This document shows positions 17,518 through 26,657 of a DNA stretch of 64,000 bases, piece after piece. The notes below the pieces were generated by a model. That model was not told the origin of the DNA, did no database searches, and saw only the letters and a list, made by a program, of their open reading frames with translations. This DNA comes from Bog-257 sp963805985. Lineage in GTDB: Bacteria > Acidobacteriota > Terriglobia > Terriglobales > Acidobacteriaceae. The stretch spans positions 186,001-250,000 of the forward strand of contig CAWDWG010000010.1 of assembly GCA_963805985.1 (NCBI GenBank), written 5' to 3'. How positions within the stretch are numbered: the first letter of the stretch is position 1; the number at the start of each line of letters is the position of its first letter. Made by a program: the position numbers and the translations under genes.

Positions 17518-18684
17518 TCATCGGACGGCACTGTTTCCATACAGCCACGGTTGCAAAATGTCGGCGGCCGCCTCGGAGCCTTGGGCCGACCAGTGATCAT
17601 CGCACGGCAAGAAATACGGGCGATAGTTGCCGCCGGAGCGTGCGGCCATCTCCGGCAGCAGGTCTTTGACGCGAATGCCGACCTCGCTTCCCCAGGCTTC
17701 CAGCGCGGGTCCCAGGCGATCCTGGCCGTCCCGGTGGCGCTGGAAGTCGTTGGCCCGCGGGATGAGGAAAACGTCGACCTTGGCGCCGTGATCGTCGGCC
17801 ACGCTCTTGATATCGAGCAACGATTTCTTCAGCCGGATGAGATCGGTATCGTTGTAATCGTTGTAGCCAGAGTACGTGCGATGCTGCGCCGAGTACACCC
17901 GCGAAGCCAAAATATATTCGACGACGTGATAGGTGGCAAAGTACGAGCGAAAAAACGCCTGCACGCGCGTCAGGAAACCTTCGCGAGCGTTGGGGTCAAA
18001 ATTGCCCTGATAGGCGACGGAAAGATCGTTGCGATAGTAAGGAAAGTACCGGCCCGGATAATGATCTTCCATCCACGGGCCATCCATCTCATGAAAGTCG
18101 TTGTCCGGAAGCACGCCCACCAGCACAAGGTTGTGGTCGAATTTTGAGGCCAGGCTGTCATACAGCAACGCATATTGCAGCGGACTGAAGCCTCCGCCGG
18201 TACCGAAGTTCAGATGCTCGCGACCGGTGCGGGCTTCCAGCAGGTTGCTCAGCCGCTCATTTACGGGAAGACCAAAACCCTCCATGAAGGAGTCGCCGAG
18301 CACGACGGTGCGCGGGCGATCGGAGTGCAGGCTGCGCTCGACGTCACGGGCACCGTAGCTGTTGGTCGCGTACTCGAAGCTGAAACAGCCTTCCTGGTGG
18401 AGGAAGTGTCCGTTGGGCGGATGCCACATCCCGAACACGGGATTGTAGGTGCCCCAGAATTCATAACGGCCCAGGTGATAGGTTGGGCGGGTGAGCGGCC
18501 ACTTCTTTAGATGAACCAGGACGATGCTGGCAAGTTCGATGGAGACAGCGAAGACAAGGAGATTGACGGCGACGAGTTTCAGCGCGTAGAGAAACTTCGA
18601 GCGACGAGGGGGTTTTGGCCTCGGCGGTTGAATGGTGGTGCTCGCGGGTGAGCCGTTGGTGAGGGTAGGCTCAGGCATGATCAT
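17518..18684 (-). CDS. membrane-anchored SGNH/GDSL-like protein
   Basis: 388 residues. Pro-rich cytoplasmic N-terminus, one membrane helix at about 33-55 (LKLVAVNLLVFAVSIELASI), then an extracytoplasmic domain. VVLGDSFMEGFGLPV holds the GDS serine, NFGTGGGFSPLQY resembles the oxyanion block, and DDHWSAQGSEAAADIL supplies the Asp-x-x-His pair. These fit SGNH hydrolases, including AlgJ/AlgX-like O-acyltransferase partners. The likely role is acylation or deacylation of a surface glycan, with the substrate unknown. Start ATG at 18684; a second ATG lies two codons later. Confidence 0.82.
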   Translation of the reverse strand: MIMPEPTLTNGSPASTTIQPPRPKPPRRSKFLYALKLVAVNLLVFAVSIELASIVLVHLKKWPLTRPTYHLGRYEFWGTYNPVFGMWHPPNGHFLHQEGCFSFEYATNSYGARDVERSLHSDRPRTVVLGDSFMEGFGLPVNERLSNLLEARTGREHLNFGTGGGFSPLQYALLYDSLASKFDHNLVLVGVLPDNDFHEMDGPWMEDHYPGRYFPYYRNDLSVAYQGNFDPNAREGFLTRVQAFFRSYFATYHVVEYILASRVYSAQHRTYSGYNDYNDTDLIRLKKSLLDIKSVADDHGAKVDVFLIPRANDFQRHRDGQDRLGPALEAWGSEVGIRVKDLLPEMAARSGGNYRPYFLPCDDHWSAQGSEAAADILQPWLYGNSAVR

Positions 18685-18898
18685 CGTTAGACGTTCGGGC
18701 GGCGGAGGTGTCGCCGGCTGAAGCCGGCTCGGGAGCTACATAAAGGGCTCATCGGCACGACTGAAGTCGTGCCCTGTTACAAAGCTCTCGCGCGACGACT
18801 TTTTCAGCAGCCTATAAAGCCGGGCCCTGTTACAGACCCGACGACGCTGGCCTGAAAGGCCAGCACTATCCGAGCACTACCTCGTTTGCCGCAGTGCC
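18685..18898. repeat. intergenic palindromic repeats
   Basis: Contains GGCACGACTGAAGTCGTGCC (a perfect palindromic stem) and a 75-bp stretch at 18748-18822 that recurs with moderate divergence at 61416-61490. It ends with another short palindrome, GGCCTGAAAGGCC. No gene seen. Confidence 0.6.
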
Positions 18899-19273
18899 TT
18901 ATCTACTGATGACCACCATGGTCACGCCGATGCAAACCAGGCCGATGCCGACCCAGCGCGGCCAGCTCACGCGCTCGCCCAGGAAGAAGATGCCGCCGAC
19001 GGCGCCCACCAGATAGCTCAATGCGGTAACGGGAACGACGAAGCTGACATCCTCGAAGGAAAGCAACGTGACCAGCGAGAAGAACGCGGTCGCCATCATG
19101 GCCACGCCAATCCAGATCCACTTCAAACGCAGCGCGCGGCCGATCAGCTTGAACGCGTCTGAGGGATGAAGGCGTTCCAGCTCGCCGGTTTGCTTCATGG
19201 CGCGGCCCAGGCAGAGCTCGCCTCCGGTGCCGACAACAATGACGAGGATGAAAAGTATGTATTCGAGGGTCAA
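18899..19273 (-). CDS. EamA/DMT-type 4-TM transporter subunit B
   Basis: 124 residues from a TTG start at 19273 that overlaps the stop of the upstream gene (TTGA), which suggests translational coupling. An in-frame start at 19330 would lie inside the neighbour. Four hydrophobic segments are visible (YILFILVIVVGTGGELCL, IWIGVAMMATAFFSLVTLL, VVPVTALSYLVGAVGGIFFL, WVGIGLVCIGVTMVVIS), with the GERVSWPRWVGIGL signature common to EamA and SMR-type half transporters. It is probably one half of a heterodimer with the gene upstream. The substrate is unknown. Confidence 0.75.
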   Translation of the reverse strand: MTLEYILFILVIVVGTGGELCLGRAMKQTGELERLHPSDAFKLIGRALRLKWIWIGVAMMATAFFSLVTLLSFEDVSFVVPVTALSYLVGAVGGIFFLGERVSWPRWVGIGLVCIGVTMVVISR

Positions 19274-19728
19274 CTGGCGTTCCCTGTGGTGCGGGGATTG
19301 GTACCGCGAACGAAGGAAACGCCCAGACAAATGACGGCAATACCGACCCAGTGCAAGGGCGCCACTTTCTCATGCAGAACGAGCACGCCAAGTACGCCAA
19401 TCACCGCGTAACCCAGAGCGGCGGCGGGCTGCACGAAGCTGTAATCGGCGACGGAAAGCGCCAGCATGTAGGCAATGATGAAGGCGATCAGGCAGCTGAT
19501 TCCGGCCCATATGGTGAAGGAGCCGAAGATGCGAACGAAGGCGCCGAACAGCTCCGACAGCGGCCAGACTTTAATTTCGCCGACCTGCTTGGTGCTCTTG
19601 GCGAGCAGGAGATTGCCTACCGGACCGGTGATGATCATTACCCCGATCAGCAGGTAGGTTTTCAGGTGCAGCGTGTGCACCGGTAGTGGGGCACTTGTGG
19701 TTTGCGTCTCTGTGATTGGCGAACTCAA
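19270..19728 (-). CDS. EamA/DMT-type 4-TM transporter subunit A
   Basis: 152 residues from TTG at 19728, with AGGAA about 11 nt upstream. Four membrane spans (TYLLIGVMIITGPVGNLLLA, IWAGISCLIAFIIAYMLALS, FVQPAAALGYAVIGVLGVLV, HWVGIAVICLGVSFV) and HEKVAPLHWVGIA near the end. It is homologous in layout to the downstream partner: NLLLAKSTKQVGEIK here matches ELCLGRAMKQTGELE there. Paired short DMT proteins often work as antiparallel heterodimers, as in EbrAB or YdgEF. Confidence 0.75.
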   Translation of the reverse strand: MSSPITETQTTSAPLPVHTLHLKTYLLIGVMIITGPVGNLLLAKSTKQVGEIKVWPLSELFGAFVRIFGSFTIWAGISCLIAFIIAYMLALSVADYSFVQPAAALGYAVIGVLGVLVLHEKVAPLHWVGIAVICLGVSFVRGTNPRTTGNAS

Positions 19729-20033
19729 TGCTAATGGCTTCCTGATTTATGGTACACGAAGGAAGCAATGGACTATGCCCCGTACGAAGCTGCCGGCGGG
19801 ACGCCGCCAGGACAGCCCGCCGGAGGCCGGCGCTACATCTGACACAGCCGGTGCCATCCAAAGCGAGATGAAATAAGCGTCATTCCGCGGACGATTGGAA
19901 TCTATTTAAAAGCAGTGGAAATTGGTCGGGGATGGGCCCGGGTGATTACGCCTTTGGTGGCATCGGGAGTGCCAAACCATTGTGATAGTTTAGTTACAGA
20001 GCGGTTTGACGGGCCCACGCTAGAAATACATTA
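19729..20033. repeat. intergenic region with one GGACAGCC-type palindromic repeat
   Basis: A repeat copy lies at about 19792-19836. The rest (19840-20033) is upstream of asnB and shows no gene; I could not identify a promoter with confidence. Confidence 0.45.
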
Positions 20034-21965
20034 ATGTGCGGGATAGTTGGTTTCACACATAAGGGCGGATTGCCGCGCCCAGAGCGGATTACAGCGGCTG
20101 CGGCAACACTGGTCCATCGCGGACCGGACCAGCAAGGTGTCTATGAAACCGCTACCTGCTCGCTGGGCGCTACCCGCCTCAAAATCCTCGATCTCGAATC
20201 CGGCGACCAGCCTCTTCATTCAGACGACGGCGACACGACCATCGTCTTCAACGGCGAAATCTACAACCACCTGGAACTTCGCGCCGAGCTGGAAAACTCC
20301 GGCCATCGCTTCCATACCCACTGCGATACGGAAACCGTTCTGCACGCGTTTCTGGAGTGGGACACCGCCTGCTTTCAGAAGCTGCGCGGCATGTTTGCCA
20401 TCGGCATCTGGACGAACTCTGCCAAGCGTCTGGTACTGGCGCGTGACCGCGTGGGCATCAAGCCGCTGTATATCGCGCGGGACGGCGAAGAGTTGTACTT
20501 CGGCTCCGAGCTTAAGGCGATCCTGGTTCATCCCGAGATCGAGCGCAATCTCAGCTTGCAGGCTCTCGACTGCTATCTCGCACTGAATTACATTCCCGCG
20601 CCCTGGACGATGATCGAGGGAATCTTCAAGGTGATGCCGGGGACGTGGGTCGAGTGGCGCAATGGCGAAGTGCGTTCGGAATCGTATTGGACTCTGCCTG
20701 CGCCACACGCCGAGAACTACACGCTTGGCTCGGCTTGTGAGGAGCTGGACGCGCTGTTGCAGCAGTCGGTAAAGGAGCACCTGTACTCCGACGTGCCGCT
20801 CAGCGTTTGGCTCAGCGGTGGTCTGGATTCGTCGACTATTTTGCATTACGCCTCGCGCGCGTCGTCGTCGCGGGTGAAGACGTTCTCGATTTCGTTCCGC
20901 GGCCGTAGCTTCGACGAGAGCAGCTATATCCAGAACATGGTTTCGGAGTACGGGACGGACCATGCCGAACTCGACCTGAATCCTGACGAAGATCTGATCG
21001 GTGCGATTCAGGAGTTCGCGTATTACTCCGACGAGCCGAGCGCGGATGCGGGTGCGTTGCCGCTGTGGTTCCTGGCGAAGCTGAGCCGCACGCAGACCGA
21101 AGTGGCGCTCAGCGGCGAAGGCGCTGACGAGTTGTTTGGCGGATATCTGACCTATCGCGCCAGCCGCATCGCAGCGAATCTGCGGCGGCTGCCGGCCAGC
21201 GCGCTGCGGCTTGGACAGTGGCTGATGCAAGCGTGGCCGGTGTCGGACGACAAGATCGGCTGGGATTACAAGGTCAACCGGCTGCTCGCCGGCAGTCTTA
21301 TGTCGGCCGAGCGCGGGCACGTTTATTGGAACGGAACGTTCTCCGATCGCGAAAAACAAAAGCTGACCTCGGAGGCGCTGCCCACGGCGCTGGATCGCGT
21401 GCTGGCCGATCTGCGGGGGCAACTCGGACGCAACGGCAGCGATCTGAACGCCTACTTGTGGTTCGACCAGAAGTACTACCTGCCGGATGATATTCTGGTT
21501 AAGTCGGACCGCATCAGTATGGCGCATTCTCTGGAGGTGCGGCCGCCCTTTCTCGACCATCGCATTGTCGAGTTTGCGAACCGGCTCCCGGCATCGCTGA
21601 AAGTTTCAGGCTCGCGGCAAAAGGTGGTTCTCCAGCAGTTGATGATGGACAAGCTGCCGCATTCGGTGCTGCACCGGCCGAAGGTGGGCTTCGATATTCC
21701 GGCGCACGATTGGCTGCGCGGGCCGCTGCGCCAGTTGCTGGTCGAGACGCTGCGCGAGGGCGCGGCAGAGTATCCCGAGGTCTTTCGCCCGGCTGTGCTC
21801 GAGTCCCATCTGCAAGATCATTTGGAAAGGCGCGTCAATATTGGCTATCACTTATGGGGATTGATGATTCTGTTGTTGTGGATGAAAAAGTGGAGCATCA
21901 GGCCGCCCCGGCCTGCCACAGCAACGCGACAGGTTTCGGTTACCGGAGTTGGAGTTTATACGTAA
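20034..21965 (+). CDS. asnB: glutamine-hydrolysing asparagine synthase
   Basis: 643 residues. MCGIVGF at the N-terminus exposes Cys2, the nucleophile of the class II glutaminase domain (about 1-205). The synthetase domain has the pyrophosphate loop SGGLDSSTILHYA and the GEGADELFGGYL motif. The reaction makes asparagine from aspartate, ATP and glutamine. In polysaccharide or secondary-metabolite loci, AsnB-like proteins can instead amidate sugars or peptides. The position just before a glycosyltransferase that overlaps its 3' end, and upstream of a sulfolipid gene, makes an envelope role possible. All catalytic motifs appear intact. Confidence 0.93.
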   Translation: MCGIVGFTHKGGLPRPERITAAAATLVHRGPDQQGVYETATCSLGATRLKILDLESGDQPLHSDDGDTTIVFNGEIYNHLELRAELENSGHRFHTHCDTETVLHAFLEWDTACFQKLRGMFAIGIWTNSAKRLVLARDRVGIKPLYIARDGEELYFGSELKAILVHPEIERNLSLQALDCYLALNYIPAPWTMIEGIFKVMPGTWVEWRNGEVRSESYWTLPAPHAENYTLGSACEELDALLQQSVKEHLYSDVPLSVWLSGGLDSSTILHYASRASSSRVKTFSISFRGRSFDESSYIQNMVSEYGTDHAELDLNPDEDLIGAIQEFAYYSDEPSADAGALPLWFLAKLSRTQTEVALSGEGADELFGGYLTYRASRIAANLRRLPASALRLGQWLMQAWPVSDDKIGWDYKVNRLLAGSLMSAERGHVYWNGTFSDREKQKLTSEALPTALDRVLADLRGQLGRNGSDLNAYLWFDQKYYLPDDILVKSDRISMAHSLEVRPPFLDHRIVEFANRLPASLKVSGSRQKVVLQQLMMDKLPHSVLHRPKVGFDIPAHDWLRGPLRQLLVETLREGAAEYPEVFRPAVLESHLQDHLERRVNIGYHLWGLMILLLWMKKWSIRPPRPATATRQVSVTGVGVYT

Positions 21966-24061
21966 TCCTGCTGCTCGTGGCGGGATCGGTCTACCTCACC
22001 GGGATCATCTCTCCTCCTTCGCTGCAAGACGACGTAGACGCGGTACAGGCGCAGATCGCCCGCAACATGCTGACGACGGGCGATTGGGTTACGGCTCGCC
22101 TCGATGGCGTCGCCTACCTTGAGAAGCCGCCGCTGATCTACTGGCTGATGGCCGGCTCGTACAAGATCTTTGGCGTGCATGACTGGGCGGCGCGGTTGCC
22201 GATCGCGCTGTTCTGCATTGGGCTTTGCCTGCTGACGGCGGCCTTCGGCGTCTGGGCATTTGGGCGGAGGGCCGGCTTCTATGCGGGCTTATGCATCGGC
22301 ACGTGTGTCGGGCTGTACCTGTTCACGCGCGTTTTGATTCCTGACGTTATTCTCGCCTTCACGATTACGCTGGCGATGTGGGCGCTGCTGCGCGTGACCG
22401 ACGAAGCCGAGACGAGGCCGGGACTGTGGGCGTTTCTGCTGGCTGCGAGCCTCGGAATCGGGCTTCTGTTGAAGAGTTTGATCGGCGTTTTGTTCCCGAT
22501 TGCCGCGGGCGCGATCTATTTGCTTTTAACTAACCAGTTAGTTAATAAGCGAACATGGCGCCGGCTGCGGCCTTTCAGCGGATTGCTGGTGATTTTGCTG
22601 ATCGCCGTCCCCTGGCACGTGCTGGCGACGCTACGCAATCCGCCGTACTTCTCGCTTTCCATGCACAGCGGGCCGGGCGAGTATCACGGATTCCTGTGGT
22701 TCTTTTTTATCAATGAGCAGCTGTTGCGCTTCCTGAATCTGCGCTATCCGCGCGACTACAACACCGTCCCGCGCCTGTGGTTCTGGCTCTTTCATCTGGC
22801 ATGGCTGTTTCCGTGGAGCGTCTATCTTCCGGCGGTCACCAAGCTGTCGTTCAAGCCGATGGACCGCGCGGGCCGCACGCGACTCCTGGCGCTGTGCTGG
22901 GTTGGTTTCATTCTGGTGTTCTTCACGTTCTCCACCACGCAGGAGTACTACTCGATGCCCTGCTACCCGGCGCTGGCCTTGCTGCTGGGCTCGGCAATGG
23001 CAGCCGACGGCGTTTGGATACGCCGCGGGACCGCAGTGTTGACTGCGCTGGCATCGCTCGCCGCGGCGGCCGCGATTGCGATCCTTGTGCTGGTAAGGAA
23101 CGTGGCTACGCCGGGGGACATCTTCAGCGCGCTGACCTCGCATCCCTCCGCCTACACTTTGTCACTGGGACACATGGAGGATCTAACGCTGCAGTCGTTC
23201 GCGTACCTGCGAACGCCGCTGTTGCTGGCAGCTGTCGCGTTGTTGATCGGTGCGATTGGAACCTTCCGTGCGCCGGCCAAGCGGGCGTTCGTCTGCATCA
23301 CGCTGATGATGCTGTTGTTCTTCCAGGCCGCACGACTGGCGCTGATTACCTTCGATCCGGATTTGTCTTCCAAGACGCTGGCGGAGGCGATCCTGCACTC
23401 GCCCGATGGCAAGCTGATCGTCGATCGCCATTACTACGCATATTCGTCGGTGTTCTTCTACACGAACCGAACTGGACTGCTGTTGAATGGCCGCAGGCTG
23501 AATCTCTCGTACGGATCCTACGCGCCGGGCGCGCCCGATCCTTTTATCGATGACGCGCAGTTTAAGGAACTTTGGTCGACGCCGCAGCGATATTACCTGG
23601 TGGCGAGCGATTCCGCCTTACAACGGCTGGAGCCGCTGGTGGGGCGCGACAAGTTGAACATTGTCGCTGCCGAGGGCGGAAAGTTCCTGGCCACCAACCT
23701 GCCGCTGCCCAGCACCCACTTGCCGCCCGTCGCCGGGCAGCATGCGGAGCGCCAGGATAGTCCGCCGAAGCCGTCTTGTGCCTGGTCATCCGACCAGCCA
23801 GAGGCGCGATGCGGAGCGGCCACACAGATTTTGAGCTTCGTCCGAGGTACCCACTTTGCACCGCTCTTGCGCGCGTTGGCGTGGAGAAATCCTGCAATCG
23901 CGGCGCAAACCCGGTATATTCTTAGAGGAAGGAACTTATTGGCAGCTCATCGCACATGCCTTCCAAAAGACCGGGTTGACCTCGCCGTGCGGGAACCTCG
24001 GAGCAGTAGCAGTAGCATTTCAGGCGCCGCGCTACACATGAGCCCTGAGGAGGATGCATGA
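21854..24061 (+). CDS. ArnT/PMT-like membrane glycosyltransferase
   Basis: 735 residues from ATG at 21854, which overlaps asnB by 112 bp; the frame is open further upstream, but this is the last ATG before the first membrane span. PMT-family features: first helix LYVILLLVAGSVYLTGI, then QDDVDAVQAQIARNMLTTGD with the acidic pair of the first external loop, and EKPPLIYWLMAGSYKIFG. About eleven further spans and a soluble domain (LAEAILHSPDGKLIVDRHYY) follow. ArnT-like enzymes move a sugar from a polyprenyl carrier to lipid A or other acceptors. The last ~115 residues are of unusual composition (see findings). The stop overlaps the next start (ATGA). Confidence 0.85.
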   Translation: MGIDDSVVVDEKVEHQAAPACHSNATGFGYRSWSLYVILLLVAGSVYLTGIISPPSLQDDVDAVQAQIARNMLTTGDWVTARLDGVAYLEKPPLIYWLMAGSYKIFGVHDWAARLPIALFCIGLCLLTAAFGVWAFGRRAGFYAGLCIGTCVGLYLFTRVLIPDVILAFTITLAMWALLRVTDEAETRPGLWAFLLAASLGIGLLLKSLIGVLFPIAAGAIYLLLTNQLVNKRTWRRLRPFSGLLVILLIAVPWHVLATLRNPPYFSLSMHSGPGEYHGFLWFFFINEQLLRFLNLRYPRDYNTVPRLWFWLFHLAWLFPWSVYLPAVTKLSFKPMDRAGRTRLLALCWVGFILVFFTFSTTQEYYSMPCYPALALLLGSAMAADGVWIRRGTAVLTALASLAAAAAIAILVLVRNVATPGDIFSALTSHPSAYTLSLGHMEDLTLQSFAYLRTPLLLAAVALLIGAIGTFRAPAKRAFVCITLMMLLFFQAARLALITFDPDLSSKTLAEAILHSPDGKLIVDRHYYAYSSVFFYTNRTGLLLNGRRLNLSYGSYAPGAPDPFIDDAQFKELWSTPQRYYLVASDSALQRLEPLVGRDKLNIVAAEGGKFLATNLPLPSTHLPPVAGQHAERQDSPPKPSCAWSSDQPEARCGAATQILSFVRGTHFAPLLRALAWRNPAIAAQTRYILRGRNLLAAHRTCLPKDRVDLAVREPRSSSSSISGAALHMSPEEDA

Positions 24062-25281
24062 GAATTGCTGTGCTGGGTGGAGATGGCTATTGCGGGTGGG
24101 CAACCGCATTGTACCTGTCCCAGAAGGGACACCAGGTCGCCATCGTCGACAACTTCATCCGCCGCAAATGGGATTTTGACCTCGGTGTCGAGACGCTGAC
24201 TCCGATCCGTTCGCTCCGCGACCGGTTGCAAGCCTGGAAAGATCTTACCGGCAAACACATCGACACTTTCGTCGGCGACATGACGGATTACGCCTTCCTG
24301 TCGGCGCACGTTCGCGACTTCGAGCCGGACACCGTCATTCACTTCGCCGAGCAGCGGTCGGCGCCGTATTCCATGATCGACCGCGAACACGCGACCTTCA
24401 CCCAGGTGAACAACCTGGTCGGCACGCTGAATCTGCTGTTCGCGCTGCGCGAGTTCAAGTCCGATTGCCATCTGGTGAAGCTGGGCACGATGGGCGAATA
24501 CGGCACGCCCAACATCGACATCGAAGAAGGCTACATCCGCATCGAGCACAACGGCCGCGCGGACCTGCTCCCATTTCCCAAGCAGCCGGGCTCGTTCTAT
24601 CACCTCTCCAAGGTGCACGACACCCACAACATTCATTTCTGCTGCAAAGCCTGGGGATTGCGGGCTACTGATCTGAATCAGGGCGTCGTTTACGGGACGA
24701 CAACCGACGACACCGAGCTGGATGAAGCGCTGATCAATCGCTTCGACTACGACGAGATCTTCGGCACCGCGCTGAATCGCTTCTGCATTGAAGCGGCGGC
24801 CGGCCATCCGATTACCGTGTACGGTAAGGGCGGACAGACGCGCGGCTTCCTCGACATTCGCGACACCATTCGCTGCGTCGAGATTGCCTGCATGAATCCG
24901 GCCGAGCCGGGCGAGTTCCGCGTCTTCAATCAGTTCACCGAGCAGTTCTCGGTGCTGGAGCTGGCGGAGATGGTGAAATCGGCGGCGCTGAAGCTGGGCC
25001 TGAAGGCTGAGATTCAGCATCTGCCCGATCCGCGTGTCGAGGCGGAGGCGCATTACTACAACGCCAAGCATTCGAAGCTGGTCGACCTGGGTTTGCAACC
25101 GCATCTGCTGTCGCAAACGCTGCTGGATTCCATGATCGGTATCGCGCTGAAGTACAGCGATCGCATCGATCAGTCGGTGTTCCTGCCGAATGTGAACTGG
25201 CGGAGCGCGAACAACAGCCGCAACGGCAATGGCCGCCTGCGCACCCCGACCCCGGCATCGCTGATTGAGTCGGGCGTGTAG
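24058..25281 (+). CDS. sqdB: UDP-sulfoquinovose synthase (SQD1/SqdB type)
   Basis: 407 residues with AGGAGG upstream of the ATG. It closely resembles plant SQD1 over its whole length as I recall it: GGDGYCGWATALYLSQKG (NAD site), HFAEQRSAPYSMIDR, KLGTMGEYGTPNIDIEEGYI, SFYHLSKVHDTHN, GVVYGTTTDDTE, YGKGGQTRGFLDIRDT and FNQFTEQFSVLELAEMV. The catalytic Thr (LGTMGEYG), Tyr and Lys (YHLSK) are present. The enzyme converts UDP-glucose and sulfite into UDP-sulfoquinovose, the donor for the sulfolipid SQDG. No SqdX/SQD2 transferase gene is adjacent. The 35-residue C-terminal tail is rich in Asn, Arg and Ser and probably unstructured. Confidence 0.93.
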   Translation: MRIAVLGGDGYCGWATALYLSQKGHQVAIVDNFIRRKWDFDLGVETLTPIRSLRDRLQAWKDLTGKHIDTFVGDMTDYAFLSAHVRDFEPDTVIHFAEQRSAPYSMIDREHATFTQVNNLVGTLNLLFALREFKSDCHLVKLGTMGEYGTPNIDIEEGYIRIEHNGRADLLPFPKQPGSFYHLSKVHDTHNIHFCCKAWGLRATDLNQGVVYGTTTDDTELDEALINRFDYDEIFGTALNRFCIEAAAGHPITVYGKGGQTRGFLDIRDTIRCVEIACMNPAEPGEFRVFNQFTEQFSVLELAEMVKSAALKLGLKAEIQHLPDPRVEAEAHYYNAKHSKLVDLGLQPHLLSQTLLDSMIGIALKYSDRIDQSVFLPNVNWRSANNSRNGNGRLRTPTPASLIESGV

Positions 25282-25486
25282 GCGAGAGCGATTGTGTCGC
25301 AGCGCTTTTGATTTGTCATCCTGAGCGGAGCGTCCGCAACGGTTTTTCCGATCTGCGTCTTTTGCGGATCGGGCGGACGCGCAGCCGAAGGATCTGCGGT
25401 TTGCTCGTTGTGGTAAGAACTCTCGTCGGCTAAAGGCCGGCTCTACCGAATTCGCTTTCCACCCCCCGGAGCCATTTCCTCAACCC
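25282..25486. repeat. single half-element of the TGTCATCC/GATCTGCGG family
   Basis: One copy at 25314-25400 begins TGTCATCCTGAGCGGAG and ends AAGGATCTGCGGT, with a GC-rich internal stem. A GGCTAAAGGCCGGCTCTACC palindrome follows. No gene seen. Confidence 0.6.
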
Positions 25487-26143
25487 ATGATTGCCCACGT
25501 CATCGAAATCGTCGGAGCCTGGATTGTCGGCGTCATCTCCGCCGCGGGGTATCCCGGCGTGATGTTCCTGATGGCCATCGAGTCGGCCTGCATTCCCCTG
25601 CCGTCAGAAATCATCATGCCGTTCTCCGGTTACCTGGTGTACACCGGACGCTTCTCGCTGCTCGCGGTCGCGACGTGGGGCGCGCTGGGCTGCAATCTGG
25701 GATCGATCGTGGCCTACGAAATCGGCTACTTCGGCGGACGCCCGCTGGTCGAACGCTACGGCCGTTATATCTTCCTCAGCCAACGCGAGCTCGCCATTGC
25801 CGACCGCTTCTTCGAGCGCCGCGGATCCCTGGCTGTGCTCATAGCGCGCCTGCTGCCGGTGATTCGTACGTTTATCGCACTGCCCGCCGGCATAGCGAGA
25901 ATGAACCGCGTGAAGTTTCACCTCTACACATTTGTCGGCTCGTGGCCGTGGTGCTTCGCGCTGGCCTACGTAGGCATGCGTCTCGGCCAGCAATGGGAAA
26001 CCGATCCCCGGCTGAAGATGTGGTTCCATCGGCTCGACGCGGTGATCGTGCTGGTAGTCCTGTTGGCAGTGGGCTACTTCGTCTGGTCGCACATCTCGCA
26101 TCGCATGGGATCTGAAGGCGCGGCGGAAGAAGCAGCGGAGTAG
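25487..26143 (+). CDS. DedA family membrane protein
   Basis: 218 residues. DedA/SNARE-associated signatures: AIESACIPLPSEIIMPFSGY near residue 30, and FFERRGSLAVLIARLLPVIR then FIALPAGIARM in the middle, which carry the conserved Glu, Arg and Pro residues. Four to five membrane spans, the last near 180-200. DedA proteins act as undecaprenyl phosphate or phospholipid translocases (scramblases). It stands 200 bp after sqdB on the same strand, in a run of envelope genes; the repeat between them argues against a tight operon. Confidence 0.9.
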   Translation: MIAHVIEIVGAWIVGVISAAGYPGVMFLMAIESACIPLPSEIIMPFSGYLVYTGRFSLLAVATWGALGCNLGSIVAYEIGYFGGRPLVERYGRYIFLSQRELAIADRFFERRGSLAVLIARLLPVIRTFIALPAGIARMNRVKFHLYTFVGSWPWCFALAYVGMRLGQQWETDPRLKMWFHRLDAVIVLVVLLAVGYFVWSHISHRMGSEGAAEEAAE

Positions 26144-26657
26144 CAGCGCTGGGATCCGGTCTTGACAGCGCCTTCATCGGCACCGTGATCACGCGGGCCA
26201 GAGGCCCGCGTTACAGCCGGCTTGGAAGCCGGCGCTACTCTTCGAAGCTTTGTATCCGAGGTGATTTTCGAGTAGCGCCAGCCTCTGGCCGGCTGTCCTG
26301 GCGGCGTCCCCGCCGCCAGCAGCGAACACTCGATATCAGGGCACGCCTTCACAGGTTGATCAAAGACCCGATTTCGGCGCATCGCTGATTTCAACACGGG
26401 GAAACCGAGCCCCGCCCCGCGGGACGGCGACAAGATAGCCCAGCACGCAGCGCCCGGTTTGGCGCGGAGTGCTGGGTAGCCTACCCCAAGAAACAAGAGC
26501 CGGCTTCAGCCGGCGGCACAGCCCCTCATCTCGCCATTCCTCTGCTGATCTCATCCCGCGCGCGCAGTAGCACGCAAATCCGCAGATCAGGTTAGAATGT
26601 TCCATCTACGTTGAGGTCGTTGCATCTGCTGGCTTTTCCAGCCGAAGCGGAAATCTT
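26144..26657. repeat. repeat-rich intergenic region
   Basis: Contains several palindromic units: GCGGGCCAGAGGCCCGC near 26198, GCCGGCTTGGAAGCCGGC near 26217, an inverted GGACAGCC-type element at about 26273-26318, and GCCGGCTTCAGCCGGC near 26501. No gene is supported. The ribosome site and start of the efflux adaptor lie at its right end. Confidence 0.5.

Noticed and set aside
14588..18684. One operon for the membrane protein, permease and SGNH protein
   Set aside because: The gaps are 20 and about 150 bp and functions cannot be tied together; the permease lacks its ATPase. Same-strand proximity alone is not enough.
22790..23553. 258-residue plus-strand frame inside the glycosyltransferase gene
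   Set aside because: Out-of-frame Gly/Arg/Ala-rich shadow of a membrane protein gene.
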